Below are positions 44,843 to 53,858 of a stretch of DNA of 64,000 bases, one piece after another; the first letter of the stretch is position 1, and every line of letters starts with the position of its first letter. The position numbers and the translations under genes are program-made. The notes beneath the pieces were generated by a model, which did not search any database, was not told the DNA's origin, and saw only the letters and a program-made list of their open reading frames with translations. This stretch comes from Bacterioplanes sp965233665 (lineage in GTDB: Bacteria; Pseudomonadota; Gammaproteobacteria; Pseudomonadales; Oceanobacteraceae), in NCBI GenBank assembly GCA_965233665.1, contig CBDDTG010000027.1, positions 1 to 64,000 of the forward strand. Reading direction: 5' to 3'.

Positions 44843-46792
44843 ATGTTCGAGCGCTTTCTGCAATGGCCACGCTTGGTTAAACGCCTGTTGACGGTAGCGT
44901 CGGACATTGTGGTGCTGGGCCTGGCGCTTTGGGGCTCGGTTTCTCTGCATCGTGATCAGCTCTATGCCCCGTCGCAGCCCGATGTGCTGCTGTATCTGCT
45001 GACCTTAACGGTGACGGTGACGGTCTTTATTCGCTTGGGTTTATATCGGGCGGTGCTGCGCTTTCTCAGTGATCGCGCCATTTTGACCATTTCTGCCGGT
45101 TGCTTGTGCTCTGTCGCTTCACTGTGGCTATTTGCTAAAGCTTTAGATATTCCGGTGTCTTCAGCCGTGATCGTTACCTACGGTACGCTGGCGTTTTTAT
45201 TCGTTGGCGGCACACGCTTTGGCACTCGGGCACTGATTAATCGCCCTGGTCTGCGCAATAAAGAGCCAGTAGGTATTGTGGGGGTGGGCGATACTGCGCG
45301 TCAGCTAGCCTCAGCCTTGCATCAGGGCACCGAGTTTCGCCCGGCCGCTTTTTTCTCACCTGAACCCGTGGCAGATTTATCTCTAATTGCTGCGACACCT
45401 GTCTACCAACTCGGCCATGCAGAGCGCGCGGTGCGCGAGCTGGGCCTAAAGAAAATTTTGCTTGCCTTAGATGAGCCACAGCGCAGCGAGGGCGAGCTGT
45501 CTTCTCGCCAGCGTTTGCAGGTGCTGAATCAGCTAGAAGCGTTGTCGGTACCTGTGCAAGCGGTACCGTCGGTGTCTTGTCTGGTGTCGGGCCGGGTGCG
45601 TATCAGTGACATTCGTGACTTAGATGTTGAGGACTTACTCGGTCGTGAGCCGGTCAATATTCACCACACACAGTTACAAGCGGCCATAGCAGATCGCGCC
45701 GTAATGGTTACTGGGGCGGGCGGATCGATTGGCTCCGAACTGTGCCGACAGATATTACGTCAAAGACCACGACGACTGGTGCTTTTTGAGCAATCTGAAT
45801 TTGCGCTTTACCAAATTGAACGTGAGCTGCGCCAGGCGCTGCAGTCTGATAGCAGTCAGGTAGAGATTATTCCGGTACTGGGCAGCGTGCTGCACCGTCG
45901 CCGCTGCGCCAGTGTGATGAGTGAGAATGACATTGAGCTGGTTTACCACGCCGCAGCTTATAAGCACGTGCCTTTGGTGGAGCACAATATTATTGAAGGC
46001 GTGCAAAACAATGTATTTGGTACCTGGTATGCCGCAGAAGCGGCGATTGAAGCCGGCGTAAAGCGTTTTGTCTTGATTTCTACCGATAAAGCCGTGCGTC
46101 CGCCCAATGTTATGGGCGCCAGTAAGCGCATGGCGGAGCTGGTGTTGCAGGGCTTGGCCATGCGTCAAAGTGATACTGTCTTTACTATGGTGCGCTTTGG
46201 CAATGTGCTGGGCTCGTCAGGCTCAGTGGTGCCTTTGTTTCGCGAGCAAATTCGTGAGGGCGGGCCTGTCACTGTGACCCACCCGGATATTTGTCGCTAT
46301 TTTATGACCATTCCCGAAGCGGCTCAGTTAGTGCTGCAGGCAGGCAATATGGCAGGTGGCGGTGAGGTGTTTGTTCTGGATATGGGTGAGCCAGTCAAGA
46401 TCGCTGATTTAGCCCGTAAAATGATCCACCTGATGGGGCTAACGGAGAAAACCCTGAGCAACCCAGGCGGTGATATCGAGGTGGTGTTTACTGGCCTGCG
46501 CCCTGGTGAAAAGCTATTCGAAGAGTTGCTGATTGGCAACGACCCACAAGGCACCCTCCATCCACGCATTATGATGGCGCGCGAGCATGCGGAACCTTGG
46601 CACCAGGTCGCCGAGTTGCTGGAACAACTCAGCCGCGCCAGCCATGAATTTGATCGTGAACGCATTATTCACTTATTATTCCGCGCCCCGCTGAATTACC
46701 GGCCTGCTGAGCTGCCGGATACTTCCGCTACTGACTTTGCTGAATCCAGTAATATCAGGCCATTCAAAGTCGGGCGAGATGCTGCCGGCTGA
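44843..46792 (+). CDS. UDP-sugar 4,6-dehydratase, WbpM/CapD family
   Basis: I choose the ATG at 44843 (649 residues), because M-F-E-R-F-L-Q-W-P-R-L-V-K-R matches usual WbpM-type starts. Four N-terminal TM helices precede a first Rossmann domain and then the catalytic SDR domain: T-G-A-G-G-S-I-G, I-S-T-D-K-A-V-R-P-P-N-V-M424-G-A-S-K428. The usual catalytic Tyr is replaced by Met, as in WbpM, and E-L-L-I-G follows. It converts UDP-GlcNAc to UDP-4-keto-6-deoxy-GlcNAc. It probably supplies the reductase half of the fusion at 50841. Confidence 0.9.
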   Translation: MFERFLQWPRLVKRLLTVASDIVVLGLALWGSVSLHRDQLYAPSQPDVLLYLLTLTVTVTVFIRLGLYRAVLRFLSDRAILTISAGCLCSVASLWLFAKALDIPVSSAVIVTYGTLAFLFVGGTRFGTRALINRPGLRNKEPVGIVGVGDTARQLASALHQGTEFRPAAFFSPEPVADLSLIAATPVYQLGHAERAVRELGLKKILLALDEPQRSEGELSSRQRLQVLNQLEALSVPVQAVPSVSCLVSGRVRISDIRDLDVEDLLGREPVNIHHTQLQAAIADRAVMVTGAGGSIGSELCRQILRQRPRRLVLFEQSEFALYQIERELRQALQSDSSQVEIIPVLGSVLHRRRCASVMSENDIELVYHAAAYKHVPLVEHNIIEGVQNNVFGTWYAAEAAIEAGVKRFVLISTDKAVRPPNVMGASKRMAELVLQGLAMRQSDTVFTMVRFGNVLGSSGSVVPLFREQIREGGPVTVTHPDICRYFMTIPEAAQLVLQAGNMAGGGEVFVLDMGEPVKIADLARKMIHLMGLTEKTLSNPGGDIEVVFTGLRPGEKLFEELLIGNDPQGTLHPRIMMAREHAEPWHQVAELLEQLSRASHEFDRERIIHLLFRAPLNYRPAELPDTSATDFAESSNIRPFKVGRDAAG

Positions 46793-46818
46793 ACTCACCA
46801 CTTCCTGCAAGAAATACC

Positions 46819-47781
46819 ATGAAACTGATAATTCAAATCCCTTGTTACAACGAGGAACAAACCCTCGAAATCGCCTTGTCACAGCTACCACGAGAAGTTG
46901 AGGGCTTTGATACCGTCGAGTGGCTGATCATTGATGATGGCTGTACCGACAATACGGTTGAGGTCGCCCGGCGCTGTGGTGTCGATCATATCGTTAGCCT
47001 TAGCCCCAACCAAGGATTAGCCAAAGGCTTTATTGCCGGTCTGCAACGTGGTTTGCAGGAAGGAGCTGATGTAATCGTAAATACAGACGCAGATAATCAA
47101 TATTGTGCAGACGATATCCCAGCTCTGGTTCAACCAGTGATCAATGGGCAAGCTGATTATGTCGTGGGTGAGCGTCCAATTGCTACCATTGACCACTTCT
47201 CGCCAGTGAAAAAAGCATTGCAGCGTTTGGGCAGTTGGGTGGTGCGCTTGGCATCTCGAAGTCGCGTGCCTGATGCACCCAGTGGCTTCCGTGCCATGAG
47301 TCGTGAATGCGCTATGCAGCTTTCTGTTTTTAGTGAGTATACCTACACCTTGGAAACTGTCATTCAGGCTGGCCAGAAAGGCATGGCCATCGCGTCTGTA
47401 CCGGTGAGAGTGAATGAAGACTTACGCCCTTCCAAACTGGTGTCTAGCATTCCATCATATGTGCGTAAGTCGATGATGACGATTGTACGTATGTTCGTGG
47501 TGTATCAACCATTTCGCTTTTTCCTGACCATTGGGGGCGTACTATTTGGTCTGGGCTTTTTACTGGGGTTGCGCTTTTTGTGGTTCTACCTTGGCGGCAA
47601 TGGCGATGGTCACATTCAATCATTGATTCTGGCTTCTGTTTTGATGGGGATGGGGTTCCAAACAGTGCTTGTGGCATTTGTTGCTGATTTGCTCTCGGTC
47701 AATCGCAAACTATTGGAGGAACTACGTTACAGTAGCCGTAAAGCAGAACTGGACTCTTCTAACTCGTCACATGCAGATTGA
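46819..47781 (+). CDS. GT2 family glycosyltransferase, polyprenyl-phosphate sugar synthase-like
   Basis: The 320-residue protein has an N-terminal GT-A domain with I-P-C-Y-N-E-E, I-I-D-D-G-C-T-D-N-T and N-T-D-A-D-N-Q-Y (a D-x-D motif). Two C-terminal TM helices span about 235-295. This is the architecture of Dpm1/GtrB-type enzymes making undecaprenyl-phosphate sugars. It overlaps the flippase-like gene by 11 bp. Likely donor of lipid-linked sugar for a periplasmic transferase. Confidence 0.85.
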   Translation: MKLIIQIPCYNEEQTLEIALSQLPREVEGFDTVEWLIIDDGCTDNTVEVARRCGVDHIVSLSPNQGLAKGFIAGLQRGLQEGADVIVNTDADNQYCADDIPALVQPVINGQADYVVGERPIATIDHFSPVKKALQRLGSWVVRLASRSRVPDAPSGFRAMSRECAMQLSVFSEYTYTLETVIQAGQKGMAIASVPVRVNEDLRPSKLVSSIPSYVRKSMMTIVRMFVVYQPFRFFLTIGGVLFGLGFLLGLRFLWFYLGGNGDGHIQSLILASVLMGMGFQTVLVAFVADLLSVNRKLLEELRYSSRKAELDSSNSSHAD

Positions 47782-48661
47782 TCGCCGTAACTTTAAAGTT
47801 GCTGCTGAATGGCTGGGGCGGCTGCTGAGCCTGGCGGGTGTCTTAATCATTGCGCGAGAGCTAACCCAGCTTGTCGATGACAATAGCTGGCATAGCCTAC
47901 AGCAGCGGATACAGCTTTGGTGGCTGGTGTTGCCTGTTCTGTATGTGGCTGGTGGTATGGCTCTGGGAGCGGCCTGGTGCGCGTTGCTCAGGCAGCAAGG
48001 CATTAGGGTTGCCACCGTGTGGGGACTATCCGTACATGGGCGTAGTCAGTTGGCCAAATATGTGCCAGGAAATATTTTTCATTTTGCCGGACGCCAGGCC
48101 ATGGCAATGGCTGCTGGTCTGCCAGCGAGGCCGGTGTTGGCGACCACGTTGTGGGAGCTGGCAGGTCAGGCCATGGTGGCTGCTTGGGTGGGTTTGTTGG
48201 CATTGTCGCTGTTGTGGCCGACTGCTGCGCCATATCTGCCATTGGTTATGCTGCCATTGCTACTGTTTTTTTCTCTATTGTTGGTTCGTGTTGGCCATAC
48301 GGCGACGCTAAAGGCTATGTATTGGCAGTTGGCTTTTTTACTCGTATTTGTGCTGCTGATGCTGGCTCTGTTTTTCAGCTTTAGAGCTGTATCCGTCAGT
48401 TGGTTACACATAGGCCAGCTGGCGGGTGTGTTTGCAGCTGCGTGGTTGTTGGGGTTTGTAGTGCCAGGAGCACCAGGTGGCATAGGTGTGCGCGAGTTGG
48501 TGTTGCTGTGGGGGCTCTCAGGGTTCATGGCAGAAGAGCAGGTGCTCTTGTTGGTAGTCGCAGGACGTTTGCTGACCACTATTGGAGACGTGTTGGTCTA
48601 CTTCTTTAGTATCTGGTTGTCACAACGGTCTGCGGCCAGTTTTTCATTCAGCGACGTATGA
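47771..48661 (+). CDS. Flippase-like membrane protein (AglD/LPG-synthase TM family)
   Basis: The ATG at 47771 overlaps the previous stop; upstream starts fall inside that gene. The 296-residue protein has about 8 TM helices and a P-G-A-P-G-G-I-G-V-R-E motif near residue 240, typical of the AglD/MprF TM region (lysylphosphatidylglycerol synthase TM). Members beside GT2 enzymes are proposed to flip or handle polyprenyl-phosphate sugars. Coupling to the GT2 supports that. Function inferred. Confidence 0.75.
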   Translation: MQIDRRNFKVAAEWLGRLLSLAGVLIIARELTQLVDDNSWHSLQQRIQLWWLVLPVLYVAGGMALGAAWCALLRQQGIRVATVWGLSVHGRSQLAKYVPGNIFHFAGRQAMAMAAGLPARPVLATTLWELAGQAMVAAWVGLLALSLLWPTAAPYLPLVMLPLLLFFSLLLVRVGHTATLKAMYWQLAFLLVFVLLMLALFFSFRAVSVSWLHIGQLAGVFAAAWLLGFVVPGAPGGIGVRELVLLWGLSGFMAEEQVLLLVVAGRLLTTIGDVLVYFFSIWLSQRSAASFSFSDV

Positions 48662-48706
48662 TAGTTTACTCGTCTGATATAACACGGTTGACTCTAAGGT
48701 CTGTGT

Positions 48707-50086
48707 GTGCGACGACTGCTTAATTATGTACGTCGCTCGCCTCGGCTGTACCCGTGGCTGATGACTTGGGTCGACCGCTGGCCTTGGTTGCGCAACCAGC
48801 TGCGCGACTGGGTCGAAAATCGTGCTGCGCCGCGCCCGCAGCCTGCATCGGACTGGCCGGAGTGGCATATTCAGTTCACCGCAGCAGAGCAGTTACCACA
48901 GCACAGTTTGCAAACATTCTGGTGTGGCGGCTATGCCGCTTTGCTCGGTCAGCCACCTGCAGAGGTGATTTGGCCCCGTCGTCAGCTGCTGGTGGATGTC
49001 TCAGATTTAGTGCGCTTCGATTTGCACACCGGCATTCAGCGGGTGGTGCGCAACGTGCTCCATCACTGGTTGCTTCACGAAGCATCTGCCTGGCAGGTGG
49101 AGCCCGTGTTTGAGTATCACGGGCGTTATTATTATGCCCGTCGCTATACCTGCCAGTGGCTCGGCGTTGAGTGTCCGTCAGAGCTGCGCGATCACCCTGT
49201 CAGCGTTAAGTCGGGTGATGTGTTTGTCGGCTTGGATTGGGCCATGCCGATGCTAGAGCGCACGGAGCCGCTATTGCAGAAGTGGCGCCAGCAAGGTGTG
49301 AGATTGAATTTTGTGATTTATGATTTGCTACCGCTGACTTTGCCGCAGTATTTTCCCGCCGCCTTTGCCAGCGAAATGCAGCAATGGCTGTTGCGAATGG
49401 CCCGCTTAGGCGATCACCTTAGCTGTATATCTTCCACTGTCGCGAAGGAGGTAGAGGCAACGCTGAAGGCTGCTCATGTGAGTGTGCCAGTGATCAATCA
49501 TTTCCCATTGGGCAGTGATTTACCCGTGACGCCACAGCAACCCCCACCAGAAATCACCAATAAATTAACTGACCAGCCTGTGTTGCTGATGGTCGGCACC
49601 ATTGATCCGCGCAAAGGCTACGAGGCGGTGTTGCAAAGCATGCGACAACTTTGGCACTTAGGGGTTAACGTGCAGCTGGTCATAGTCGGTCGTCCGACGA
49701 GCCGGGTTGAGTCGACCGTTGCTCAGTTGCAGCAAGCCCACCGATCGCCCGACGTTCCGTTGCTATGGCACTACGACTGTGATGATGCCTGTTTAGAATG
49801 GTGGTATCAGCGTGCTCAGTGGCTGTTAGCGGCCAGTGAGGGCGAGGGCTATGGCCTGCCCCTGATCGAAGCAGCGCGTCGTGGGTTGCCAGTGATTGCT
49901 CGTGATTTGCCGGTATTTCGTGAGGTCGCGCCACCTGCGACGATGTTTTTTTCAGACAACGATCAATTAATCGACGTGATACAAGTAGCTTTACAACAGC
50001 CCGCGAGTAATACAGAAACATTGCTCTCCATGCCTACCTGGGAGCACAGCGCCCACCAGCTGTTGCAACAATCGGTGGGGCAATGA
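48707..50086 (+). CDS. GT4 family glycosyltransferase
   Basis: The 459-residue protein starts at GTG 48707. After ~85 basic, Trp/Arg-rich residues comes L-V-D-V-S-D-L-V-R-F-D-L-H-T-G-I-Q-R-V-V-R, the same opening as the GT at 29531. The GT-B donor domain has G-T-I-D-P-R-K-G-Y and E-G-E-G-Y-G-L-P-L-I-E (E-x7-E). It belongs to a coupled run with the next genes (ATGA overlap). Probably assembles the second, UDP-sugar-primed glycan. The long N-terminal extension may mean a later true start. Confidence 0.83.
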   Translation: MRRLLNYVRRSPRLYPWLMTWVDRWPWLRNQLRDWVENRAAPRPQPASDWPEWHIQFTAAEQLPQHSLQTFWCGGYAALLGQPPAEVIWPRRQLLVDVSDLVRFDLHTGIQRVVRNVLHHWLLHEASAWQVEPVFEYHGRYYYARRYTCQWLGVECPSELRDHPVSVKSGDVFVGLDWAMPMLERTEPLLQKWRQQGVRLNFVIYDLLPLTLPQYFPAAFASEMQQWLLRMARLGDHLSCISSTVAKEVEATLKAAHVSVPVINHFPLGSDLPVTPQQPPPEITNKLTDQPVLLMVGTIDPRKGYEAVLQSMRQLWHLGVNVQLVIVGRPTSRVESTVAQLQQAHRSPDVPLLWHYDCDDACLEWWYQRAQWLLAASEGEGYGLPLIEAARRGLPVIARDLPVFREVAPPATMFFSDNDQLIDVIQVALQQPASNTETLLSMPTWEHSAHQLLQQSVGQ

Positions 50087-50838
50087 GCAATACAGAACCC
50101 CTTGTCAGCATTTGCATGCCCGCCTACAACTGCGCGGCGACGATTGATGAAGCCATTGGCTCGGTGGTGGCGCAAAGCTTCTGCCAATGGGAGTTGTTGG
50201 TGGTGGATGATGGCTCGTCAGATGATACGGCCCGCCGGGTAGAAGCCTGGCAAGATGGCCGCATTCGCTTGCTGCGCCATAACACCCCCAGTGGCAGCCC
50301 AGCACGGCCACGCAACACGGCATTGGCGCAGGCTCGCGGGCGCTATATCGCTTTTCTGGATGCCGATGATCTATGGCTACCGGCCAAGCTTGAACGCCAG
50401 TTAGATTTTATGCGTACATCTGCGGCCGCCATCAGCTGCTGTGGTTATCGTCGCTTCGATGCCAACGGTCAGAAGCCGGCTGTGATTCCGCCATTGCAAG
50501 CCAACTATGACGATTTGCTACGCCAGAATACGGCGGGCTGCCTGACGGTGATGCTTGATCGGGAGCAATTACCGACGTTTGAGTTTCCTGTGTGTGGCCA
50601 CGAAGATTATGCCCTCTGGTTAAGTCTGTTGCGCCGCGGGGAAACCCTGCTGGGGCTACCCGAGATATTGGCGTGCTATAGGCTGCAGGCTGGCTCGGTA
50701 TCCTCCAGTAGAATGCGAAATATCGGCTCTATGTGGCATATTTATCATCAGCGTGAAGGTCTGGGTTGGTGGAGCAGCCTCACCCATATCGCCGGTTATG
50801 CCTGGCGCCGTCAGCAACGTTATCAACAGGGAACTTAA
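50083..50838 (+). CDS. GT2 family glycosyltransferase
   Basis: The 251-residue GT-A enzyme opens V-S-I-C-M-P-A-Y-N-C-A-A-T-I, then V-V-D-D-G-S-S-D-D-T and F-L-D-A-D-D-L-W-L-P (D-x-D). It lacks TM helices and acts in the cytoplasm. Its ATG overlaps the previous stop and its stop is 2 bp before the fusion gene, so the three are cotranslated. Acceptor and donor unknown. Confidence 0.87.
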   Translation: MSNTEPLVSICMPAYNCAATIDEAIGSVVAQSFCQWELLVVDDGSSDDTARRVEAWQDGRIRLLRHNTPSGSPARPRNTALAQARGRYIAFLDADDLWLPAKLERQLDFMRTSAAAISCCGYRRFDANGQKPAVIPPLQANYDDLLRQNTAGCLTVMLDREQLPTFEFPVCGHEDYALWLSLLRRGETLLGLPEILACYRLQAGSVSSSRMRNIGSMWHIYHQREGLGWWSSLTHIAGYAWRRQQRYQQGT

Positions 50839-50840
50839 AG

Positions 50841-52304
50841 GTGTCTCAGCAAGTTCTGGTTACCGGTGCCAATGGTTTTATTGGGCAGGTTGTATGTCGG
50901 CAACTGCAGCAAGCCGGACACAGCGTCACGGCACTGCAGCGCAGCCTTAGCGAGCAGCGATGGCCAGTTAAACAGTGGCCTGAAGCAGGGCTGCTAGACG
51001 TGCAGGGTTATGACAGCGTGATTCATCTGGCAGGATGCACCGAGGGTACGCCAGCTTTGTTGCATGCAAGCAATGTGACGTTGACCGAACGTCTGGCACA
51101 GGCCTGTGAGCAACAAGGCGTTAAGCGCCTGGTGCTGGTGAGCAGCATTGGCGTGTGCGGTGGCTCTGCCGCCGAGGCACTGACTGAAACCTCGCCGACC
51201 CGTCCACAAACCGACTACGCTGCGAGCAAACTGGCGGCTGAGCAGGTATTGGTGTCGAATTTGAAGCGTTGTCAGTGGAGCATTGTGCGGCCACCACTGG
51301 TGTATGGCGCCGGCACAGAAGGCGCACCGCTTAAAGGCAGCTTTGCCTTGTTGCAAAAGCTGGTGAGCAGCGGTTTGCCCTTGCCGTTTGCGGGTTTAAC
51401 CGCACCGCGCGCGATGGTGCATGTGGAGCATTTGGCCGGTGCGCTGCTGGCTTGTGTCGAGCGAGAGGAAGCGGCGGGTCAGGTTTTTCACTTGGCCGAT
51501 GAGCCGGCGTTGCCTGTGGCCGATACCATTCGTGAACTACAGCACGCCAAGGGCCGGCGCTGGTCACGGCTGCTGCCCATGCCAGCCAGTTGGCTGCAGC
51601 GCTTAGCGGCACTGGCGGGTAAAGAAGCGGCGTTGCAACAATTGCAGCAGCCGCTGTTGATTGATAGCAGCAAGGCTCGCCATTTACTCCAGTGGCAACC
51701 GCAGCGCACCACGCGCATGGCCTTGCATGACTGCATGGCGCCGGCTAACCCGGCCTGGCAGCGATGGGCCGATATTCTGCTCGCCGGTACAGGCTTGCTG
51801 TTGTTGTGGCCAGTGCTGTTGCTGTTGTGTGCCATCAATGCTTGGCCGCAAGGGCAACCGCTGTTTCGCCAGCGTCGTCTTGGCAAAGATCAAAAGCCCT
51901 TCACCATGGTGAAATTTCGTACCATGGCATTGGGCACGCCGTCGGTACCGACGCACGAATTGCCCGGCGGTGGCATCACCAGATTAGGGCGGTTTTTGCG
52001 CGCCACTAAATTAGACGAGTTACCTCAACTGTGGAATGTGGTGAAAGGTGAGATGAGCTTGGTGGGCTCGCGTCCAGGCTTGCCAGATCACGCTGAGCTC
52101 ACTCGAGCTCGCCAACAGCAGGGGGTATTTTCTTATCGGCCTGGCATTACTGGCCTGGCGCAGTTGCAAGGGGTGGATATGTCGACGCCAGAGCAGTTGG
52201 CGCAGGTGGATGCCCAAATGTACCGCGAGTTGACGCCGCTGCGCTACGTGCAGTTGATCGCCTTAACCGCCATGCCACCGCTGCGCCGCTGGTGGCCGTT
52301 GTAA
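50841..52304 (+). CDS. Fusion of NAD-dependent sugar reductase/epimerase and initiating phosphoglycosyl transferase
   Basis: I choose the GTG at 50841, 2 bp after the previous stop, giving 487 residues. Residues about 1-300 form an extended SDR: T8-G-A-N-G-F-I-G15, then Y126-x3-K130 as catalytic residues. Residues about 320-487 form a monotopic phosphoglycosyl transferase (PglC/WbpL-like): a hydrophobic re-entrant helix, F-R-Q-R-R-L-G-K, K-F-R-T-M, and the catalytic T-K-L-D392-E393-L-P-Q-L-W-N-V-V-K-G-E-M-S-L-V-G-S-R-P-G. The reductase likely makes a 6-deoxy-HexNAc (QuiNAc or FucNAc) from the WbpM-like product, and the attached transferase loads it on undecaprenyl phosphate. Normally these are separate proteins. 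Confidence 0.85.
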   Translation: MSQQVLVTGANGFIGQVVCRQLQQAGHSVTALQRSLSEQRWPVKQWPEAGLLDVQGYDSVIHLAGCTEGTPALLHASNVTLTERLAQACEQQGVKRLVLVSSIGVCGGSAAEALTETSPTRPQTDYAASKLAAEQVLVSNLKRCQWSIVRPPLVYGAGTEGAPLKGSFALLQKLVSSGLPLPFAGLTAPRAMVHVEHLAGALLACVEREEAAGQVFHLADEPALPVADTIRELQHAKGRRWSRLLPMPASWLQRLAALAGKEAALQQLQQPLLIDSSKARHLLQWQPQRTTRMALHDCMAPANPAWQRWADILLAGTGLLLLWPVLLLLCAINAWPQGQPLFRQRRLGKDQKPFTMVKFRTMALGTPSVPTHELPGGGITRLGRFLRATKLDELPQLWNVVKGEMSLVGSRPGLPDHAELTRARQQQGVFSYRPGITGLAQLQGVDMSTPEQLAQVDAQMYRELTPLRYVQLIALTAMPPLRRWWPL

Positions 52305-52402
52305 TCCCCCGCTACATAAGGCGTTTGTAGAAGGCGTTGTAGAAAAACGCTGCAATCGCGATCGCTGAGATATAATGCCGGCATTCTTTTGTGAGGTTTG
52401 CC

Positions 52403-53074
52403 ATGAACGCTCTGGCCACTGAACTGCCGCCTTTCGACGGCAACTCTGATGAACCCATGTTCTCCCGCATTGCCGATGATCTGCGCCAGCAAGGCTGCAG
52501 CATTCAGCCGCTGGCGCTGCCGCCTAAGTTAGCCGAGGCGTTGGCGTTAGAAGTTCATACCTTGAACCATGAGGCATTTGAACGCGCGGGCATTGGCCGT
52601 AGCCAAAGCCACGTGAAAAACCGCTTTGTGCGCAACGATGACATCTGTTGGATTAACGGCAGCAGCGAGGCCGGTGCTGACTGGCTCAAGTGGACGCAAG
52701 CGTTGCAAACCTATCTGAATCGGCGGCTATTTCTAGGATTGTTTTCATTTGAAAGCCATTACGCCTATTACCGCGCGGGGCATTTTTATAAGCGTCACTA
52801 CGACGCCTTTCGTGGCCAAGCCAATCGCGTTCTGACGGTGGTGGCCTACCTCAACCATGACTGGCAACCCGACGATGGCGGCGAGCTGGTGGTGTATCGT
52901 GACGACGACGATAAAGAAGGCATTAAAGTGGTGCCGGCCATGGGCAGCTTGGTGGTGTTCTTAAGTGAAGAATTTCCCCATGAGGTGTTGCCGGCACAGC
53001 GCGACCGTTACTCCATCGCTGGCTGGTATCGCTTGAACAGCAGTACCAACGGCCAGATCGACCCACCGTCGTGA
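52403..53074 (+). CDS. 2OG-Fe(II) oxygenase (prolyl 4-hydroxylase-like)
   Basis: The ATG at 52403 has GAGG 6 nt upstream (a GTG 12 bp earlier is less likely). The 223-residue protein has the 2-oxoglutarate/Fe(II) signature: H-Y-D with H-x-D metal ligands in Y-K-R-H-Y-D, a distal H in E-E-F-P-H-E-V, and R in R-D-R-Y-S-I-A-G-W-Y-R for 2OG. This P4Hc-type core is common in gammaproteobacteria, where a peptidyl target is expected. It is followed 1 bp later by the CLCA_X gene, so a shared task is possible. Confidence 0.87.
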   Translation: MNALATELPPFDGNSDEPMFSRIADDLRQQGCSIQPLALPPKLAEALALEVHTLNHEAFERAGIGRSQSHVKNRFVRNDDICWINGSSEAGADWLKWTQALQTYLNRRLFLGLFSFESHYAYYRAGHFYKRHYDAFRGQANRVLTVVAYLNHDWQPDDGGELVVYRDDDDKEGIKVVPAMGSLVVFLSEEFPHEVLPAQRDRYSIAGWYRLNSSTNGQIDPPS

Positions 53075-53075
53075 C

Positions 53076-53858
53076 GTGGCTCTAGCACGCTATCGTCGTG
53101 GCCCGGATCACCGCCAAATAGTGGCGCAGCCGGACTTTGGCAGCATCCACTCGTTATTTGGTTTTCGCTCCGTGGTGATTGGCCGCTGGGTCACCGCAGA
53201 GGAGCGCCAGCATGCCGCTGGCTGGTTCTTTGATGCATTGATGGACTTGCTGCACATCTTGGCAGGGCCTGCGCAGCGTTACGGTTTGCCATCGTCACTC
53301 ATTGCTTTGCGTGGCAGCTTGGCACTGAAATATGGCTCGGGTGGCCGACCTGGCGTGGCAGCGCATTACGAACCAGCGACGCGCACTTTTGCACTGGCCA
53401 AAAATGCTGGCCCAGGCAGTCTGGCTCATGAGTGGTTTCACGCCTTCGATCACTACATCGCCAGTCGCATGTATCCCAGCTCAGGCCCAGCCTTTGCCAG
53501 CGCCTGTTTTTATCAGCAGCAAGTGCCCATTTCTGAACACACCTTGGTGGATGCTTGGCAGCATTGTATGGCACAGATTTTTGCGCCAGATTCTGAGCTG
53601 GTGGCTGCATCTTTGGCCTACGATCAGGCGCAAGGCTGCGACTATTACCGCCAACCCGAAGAAATCGCCGCACGGGCGTTTGAGGCCTTTGTGCAGGATG
53701 CAACCATCAAAAACGCCTGGCTGGTCAGTGGCACTCGTGCCAGCTCTGAGGCCAAAGCCGGTGTTTACCCACAAGACGAGCAACGCCGACGTATAACTAC
53801 CGCTTTTTCCGAGTATTTTTCCCAGCTCAGCTTGGTCTTGCTACGCAACGGTGAATAA
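53076..53858 (+). CDS. CLCA_X family protein with zincin-like HEXXH motif
   Basis: The 260-residue protein starts at GTG 53076. The N-terminal F-x-S-I-x-x-x-F-G-F-R-S-V-V-I-G-R-W-V motif and L-A-K-N-A-G-P-G-S-L-A-H-E-W-F-H-A-F-D-H match the family named CLCA_X. H118-E119-W-F-H122 is an H-E-x-x-H zinc-protease signature. No signal peptide is present, so a cytoplasmic metallopeptidase or metal-binding protein is possible. It is coupled to the upstream dioxygenase. Activity unproven. Confidence 0.75.
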   Translation: MALARYRRGPDHRQIVAQPDFGSIHSLFGFRSVVIGRWVTAEERQHAAGWFFDALMDLLHILAGPAQRYGLPSSLIALRGSLALKYGSGGRPGVAAHYEPATRTFALAKNAGPGSLAHEWFHAFDHYIASRMYPSSGPAFASACFYQQQVPISEHTLVDAWQHCMAQIFAPDSELVAASLAYDQAQGCDYYRQPEEIAARAFEAFVQDATIKNAWLVSGTRASSEAKAGVYPQDEQRRRITTAFSEYFSQLSLVLLRNGE

